Of a stretch of DNA of 64,000 bases, positions 61,469 through 64,000 are shown one piece after another. The DNA is taken from positions 62,001-126,000 of the forward strand of contig JAEWFD010000040.1 of NCBI GenBank assembly GCA_023388995.1, written 5' to 3'. The notes under the pieces were generated by a model that saw nothing but the letters and a program-made list of their open reading frames with translations, made no database searches and had not been told where the DNA came from. The position numbers were made by a program, and so were the translations under genes. Source of the stretch: Bacillota bacterium (lineage in GTDB: Bacteria > Bacillota_I > Bacilli_A > Erysipelotrichales > Erysipelotrichaceae). How positions within the stretch are numbered: the stretch's first letter is position 1; every line of letters begins with the position of its first letter.

Positions 61469-62647
61469 ATGTCCAGATTTGATGAATTGATTGATCGCCG
61501 CCAAAGTAGTTCCCGGAAATGGGATGGCTATAAGGATGCGGGAATCCCCGGTGATGCATTGCCGCTTTGGGTTGCGGATATGGATTTCAAAACATTAGAT
61601 GAAGTAACGGAAGCACTAGTATCTCGTGCCGAGTCTGGTGTTTACGGCTATCCGTTAATTGAAGAAGGAACAACAGAAGCAATTCAAGGCTGGATGAAGC
61701 GCCGCTTTAACTGGGAAGTTGATCCTGCTTGGATCATTCATACGCCTGGTATTGTCTTTGCATTGCATTTGGCAGTTCAGCTGTTTACCGAAGAAGGGGA
61801 TAGCGTCTTAATCAATCGACCTGTATATCCGCCGTTTGCGAAAGCAGCCAAGAGCAATCAACGTCGTGTCGTGGATGTACCGTTGATTCGTACGGGAAAT
61901 TGTTACGAGTATGATTTTGAACAATTGGAACAAATGATTGTAAAGGAACATATAAAGCTGTATATTTTATGCAATCCGCATAATCCGGTTGGCAAAGTAG
62001 CGACAGCAAAGGAATTGCAGCGCATAGCTGCCATATGTGAGAAGCATGATGTGATGATTATCAGTGATGAAATTCACCAGGATTTCGTTTATCCGGGATA
62101 TACGCATATTCCGTTTTTGAAAGCAAATCCATCATTTGAAAAAGCGATTATTTGCACGGCGCCAAGTAAAACATTTAATCTGGCGGGAATGCAGTTTTCC
62201 AATGTGATCATAGCAAACAGCGAGATCAGAGAACAGTTTGAAGAAGGTATGGAGCGGCTCGGCTTACATATGATGAGCTCTTTTTCTTCCTTGGCATGCA
62301 AGCAAGCATACCTGCATGGAGATGCTTATGTGGAGGAATTGGTAGACCATATAAGATCTAATGTAGCTTATGTCCGGCAATTTTTGCAGGAGAAATTACC
62401 GCGGCTGCAACTCATTGAACCGCAATCCTTGTATTTGCTGTGGATTGATTTTTCCGGATATGGTCTATCCGGAAAAGCGCTGGAACAATTTTTGGTGCAT
62501 GATGCCAAGCTCTGGCTTTCTTTGGGCGAGCCATTTGGCGATGATAAATTTGCCAGAATGAATGTTGCCTGCCACCGGAGTACTTTGATTGATGCAATGG
62601 AACGGCTATATCAAGCCTTATTAAAATTAGAAGAAATACATGCTTAA
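61469..62647 (+). CDS. patB: PLP-dependent C-S lyase, MalY/PatB family
   Basis: 392 aa, AAAGGAGA RBS. Class I/II aminotransferase fold: LPLWVADMDFKT (MalY/PatB start), CNPHNPVGKVATAKEL, ISDEIHQDFVYPGY and Schiff-base Lys in TAPSKTFNLAGMQ; C-terminal R of FARMNVACHRS binds carboxylate. Cystathionine/cysteine-S-conjugate beta-lyase is the likely activity. It abuts the AlkD-like gene (20 bp). Confidence 0.88.
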   Translation: MSRFDELIDRRQSSSRKWDGYKDAGIPGDALPLWVADMDFKTLDEVTEALVSRAESGVYGYPLIEEGTTEAIQGWMKRRFNWEVDPAWIIHTPGIVFALHLAVQLFTEEGDSVLINRPVYPPFAKAAKSNQRRVVDVPLIRTGNCYEYDFEQLEQMIVKEHIKLYILCNPHNPVGKVATAKELQRIAAICEKHDVMIISDEIHQDFVYPGYTHIPFLKANPSFEKAIICTAPSKTFNLAGMQFSNVIIANSEIREQFEEGMERLGLHMMSSFSSLACKQAYLHGDAYVEELVDHIRSNVAYVRQFLQEKLPRLQLIEPQSLYLLWIDFSGYGLSGKALEQFLVHDAKLWLSLGEPFGDDKFARMNVACHRSTLIDAMERLYQALLKLEEIHA

Positions 62648-62667
62648 TGCATAAAGGAGGTGCCTCT

Positions 62668-63375
62668 ATGACAGTGGATGAGTTGCTGGTCATGATAAAA
62701 GAAAGGGCAGACGAACAAACCAAACGTACCATGATGCGAAGTGGCGGCGTGGAACCATTGTATGGAACCAAAATCGGAGAATTGAAGAAACTAATGCGTT
62801 ATGTTCGAAAGAATCAAGAGCTGGCATTGCAGTTATATGCGTCGCAAGTCTCGGAAGCAATGTATCTGGCTGGACTCTGCATCGATCCCAAGCTAATGAG
62901 CAAAGAGCAATTGGAATCTTGGGCCAGGCAAGCAGCATGGGAATTGCATCGGGAAGCAACAGTAGCAAATGTAGTTGCGGAAAGCAAGTATGCATTGCCG
63001 TTAGTGCGTTACTGGATTGCCAGTGAAGATCCTGCTATGCGCACCATTGGCTGGTCTGCCTATGCAGCTCACATTAGTATTACGGAAGATCAGCTGTTGG
63101 ATCAACAAGAGATTATGTCTTATCTGCAATTGATCCAAAGAACAATTCACCAAGAGGAAAACCGTGTACGCTATTGTATGAATCAGTTTGTGATTGCGGT
63201 TGGAGGCTATCTGAAAGAATTAACTGGGAAAGCCAAAGAGGTAGCTAGTTCCATAGGGACTATTACTGTGGATATGGGTAATACGGCATGTAAAGTACCG
63301 CCGGCTATGCAATATATTGAGAAGATGGAAGCAATGAACCGTATTGGTCGCAAACGGAAGCGGGCGGTGTGCTAG
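62668..63375 (+). CDS. DNA alkylation repair protein, AlkD-like
   Basis: 235 aa from ATG 62668 (AAGGAGGTG). All-helical HEAT-repeat protein: YGTKIGELKKLMRYVRKN at the start, WARQAAWELHREATVANVV, RTIGWSAYAAHIS and a C-terminal basic helix. Resembles the Firmicute AlkD family, which excises N3- and N7-alkyl purines; the usual Trp/Asp catalytic pair cannot be assigned with confidence. Next gene starts 1 bp downstream. Confidence 0.75.
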   Translation: MTVDELLVMIKERADEQTKRTMMRSGGVEPLYGTKIGELKKLMRYVRKNQELALQLYASQVSEAMYLAGLCIDPKLMSKEQLESWARQAAWELHREATVANVVAESKYALPLVRYWIASEDPAMRTIGWSAYAAHISITEDQLLDQQEIMSYLQLIQRTIHQEENRVRYCMNQFVIAVGGYLKELTGKAKEVASSIGTITVDMGNTACKVPPAMQYIEKMEAMNRIGRKRKRAVC

Positions 63376-63376
63376 A

Positions 63377-63682
63377 ATGATGGAACTTACTTCACAAACT
63401 ATTCCTGTTGTATATGTGATGATAATGGAAAATAAGAATCCATTATCCATGGAAGTCATTGAACGTCATGTGGAGCACTTGAAATTGCTGGAAGCGCAGC
63501 AGGAGCTTGTTTTATGTGGTCCTATGCTGGATTATGCAGGCGGAATGGTTATTTTGCGTGCGAACTCGAAAGAGGAAGCTGACTCGCTTGCAAAACGTGA
63601 TCCTTTTATTGCGGAAGGCTATAAAACGTATGTGCTGTATACCTTAGAACTGGCAGATCGCAGCAACAACTACTTATTATGA
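63377..63682 (+). CDS. YciI-like family protein
   Basis: 101 aa from ATG 63377 (ATG 63380 alternative). Ferredoxin-like alpha/beta fold with the YciI pattern: His in RHVEHLKLLEAQ, LCGPMLDYAGGMVIL and Asp in AKRDPFIAEGY. Those His and Asp residues form the conserved putative active site of the family, whose function is uncertain. It is coupled to the AlkD-like gene by a 1-bp gap. Confidence 0.78.
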   Translation: MMELTSQTIPVVYVMIMENKNPLSMEVIERHVEHLKLLEAQQELVLCGPMLDYAGGMVILRANSKEEADSLAKRDPFIAEGYKTYVLYTLELADRSNNYLL

Positions 63683-63688
63683 AATAGA

Positions 63689-63716
63689 AAGCATGGACCG
63701 CGGCCCATGCTTATTT
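63689..63716. terminator. Bidirectional terminator between convergent genes
   Basis: AAGCATGG / CCATGCTT perfect 8-bp stem with an 8-nt loop, followed by ATTTATT on the plus strand; the A/T-rich left flank may serve the minus strand. Confidence 0.7.
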
Positions 63717-63975
63717 ATTGATCTGATAGTTTCGGATAAATGGTTTTGATATTGACGAAAGGAATCATTCCTAATTTTCCTGACAGTGCATTGATTACAT
63801 CAGCAGGTCCGTCAATGGCTACACTGATTAGAGAAATATTGCGTTCACGATAGGGAATACCCATGCGTCCTATAATATAATAGCCATATTCGTGAAGTAA
63901 ATCATTGATGGCCTTTGCGGACTCAGACCGTTCAACAATGATGCTGATTAATGCTACACGTGTTCTTGATTCCAT
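63715..63975 (-). CDS. TM1266-type iron-only hydrogenase system regulator
   Basis: 86 aa, AGGAGG RBS. Small ACT-like protein matching the iron-only hydrogenase system putative regulator family (TM1266): RVALISIIVERSESAKAIN, YYIIGRMGIPYRERNIS and SVAIDGPADVINALSGKLG. Usually encoded with hydrogenase maturation genes (hydE/F/G), which may lie beyond the right edge. This connects it by theme, not by operon, to the hydrogenase-like sensor at the left edge. Confidence 0.85.
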   Translation of the reverse strand: MESRTRVALISIIVERSESAKAINDLLHEYGYYIIGRMGIPYRERNISLISVAIDGPADVINALSGKLGMIPFVNIKTIYPKLSDQ

Positions 63976-64000
63976 GTCTAAATCCTCCTGCTGCTATTGT

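Noticed and set aside
1..64000. CRISPR arrays, tRNA/rRNA genes, insertion sequences, phage genes
   Set aside because: No regularly spaced repeats, no cloverleaf-like or rRNA-like sequence and no transposase, integrase or phage structural ORF were seen by eye; a dedicated scan could still reveal a small RNA.

Overview
The window looks like chromosomal DNA of a low-to-moderate G+C, anaerobic, endospore-forming gut Firmicute. An Erysipelotrichia or Clostridia-like host is my inference; no rRNA gene is present to settle it. Support comes from strong AGGAGG-type ribosome sites, sigma-A promoters of the TTGACA/TATAAT type, a gerA-type spore germination operon, an [FeFe]-hydrogenase-type sensor, a vanG-type vancomycin resistance cluster and a choloylglycine-hydrolase-family enzyme. 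I saw no rRNA, tRNA, CRISPR array or insertion sequence.

Layout. 1-4168 (+): end of a thioredoxin-like [2Fe-2S] ferredoxin gene, a PAS-containing [FeFe]-hydrogenase-like sensor, a SpoIIE/PP2C phosphatase, and a decayed paralog of that phosphatase split in two by an ATGA overlap. 4237-7631: tricistronic gerA-type operon. 7675-9175: FMN alpha-hydroxy-acid dehydrogenase and a small pyrophosphatase-like protein. 9320-16017: vanR-vanS-(hairpin)-vanW-vanG-vanXY-vanT. 16092-21508: polysaccharide deacetylase, DUF4358 lipoprotein, and an ABC module of ATPase, exported S-layer/NEW3-like protein and FtsX/MacB permease. 21660-30063: a nine-gene yhf-type catabolic operon (Z, Y, U, T, an amidase-like gene, php, S, X, W) with a consensus promoter and two matching TACA-N6-TGTA operators. 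30406-33543: YitT-like membrane protein, RlmD-type methyltransferase and an orphan helical-repeat protein.

33620-37368 (-): an operon of GIY-YIG-like protein, unknown 154-aa protein, AAA+/VWA fusion, and an XRE regulator fused to a complete superoxide-reductase-type two-iron domain. 37909-54091: accessory region of hydrolases, AraC, UmuC/YolD, ArsR, two nitroreductases, serine hydrolases, MPG glycosylase, GNATs and a diguanylate cyclase, with several degenerate remnants between them. 54272-60020: SLC13-type transporter, alpha-oxoamine synthase, and a ric-DUF1858-DUF438-ferredoxin operon next to a Crp/Fnr regulator; a perfect TGTGA-N6-TCACA site sits at -41.5 of the ric promoter. 60378-63975: old yellow enzyme, PatB-type C-S lyase, AlkD-like repair protein, YciI protein and a TM1266-type iron-only hydrogenase system regulator.

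The most distinctive systems are the yhf operon with its added amidase gene and paired operators, the AAA/VWA operon with the HTH-superoxide-reductase fusion, and the Crp/Fnr-controlled nitrosative-stress operon. Start codons were revised by hand where a ribosome site favoured an internal ATG.
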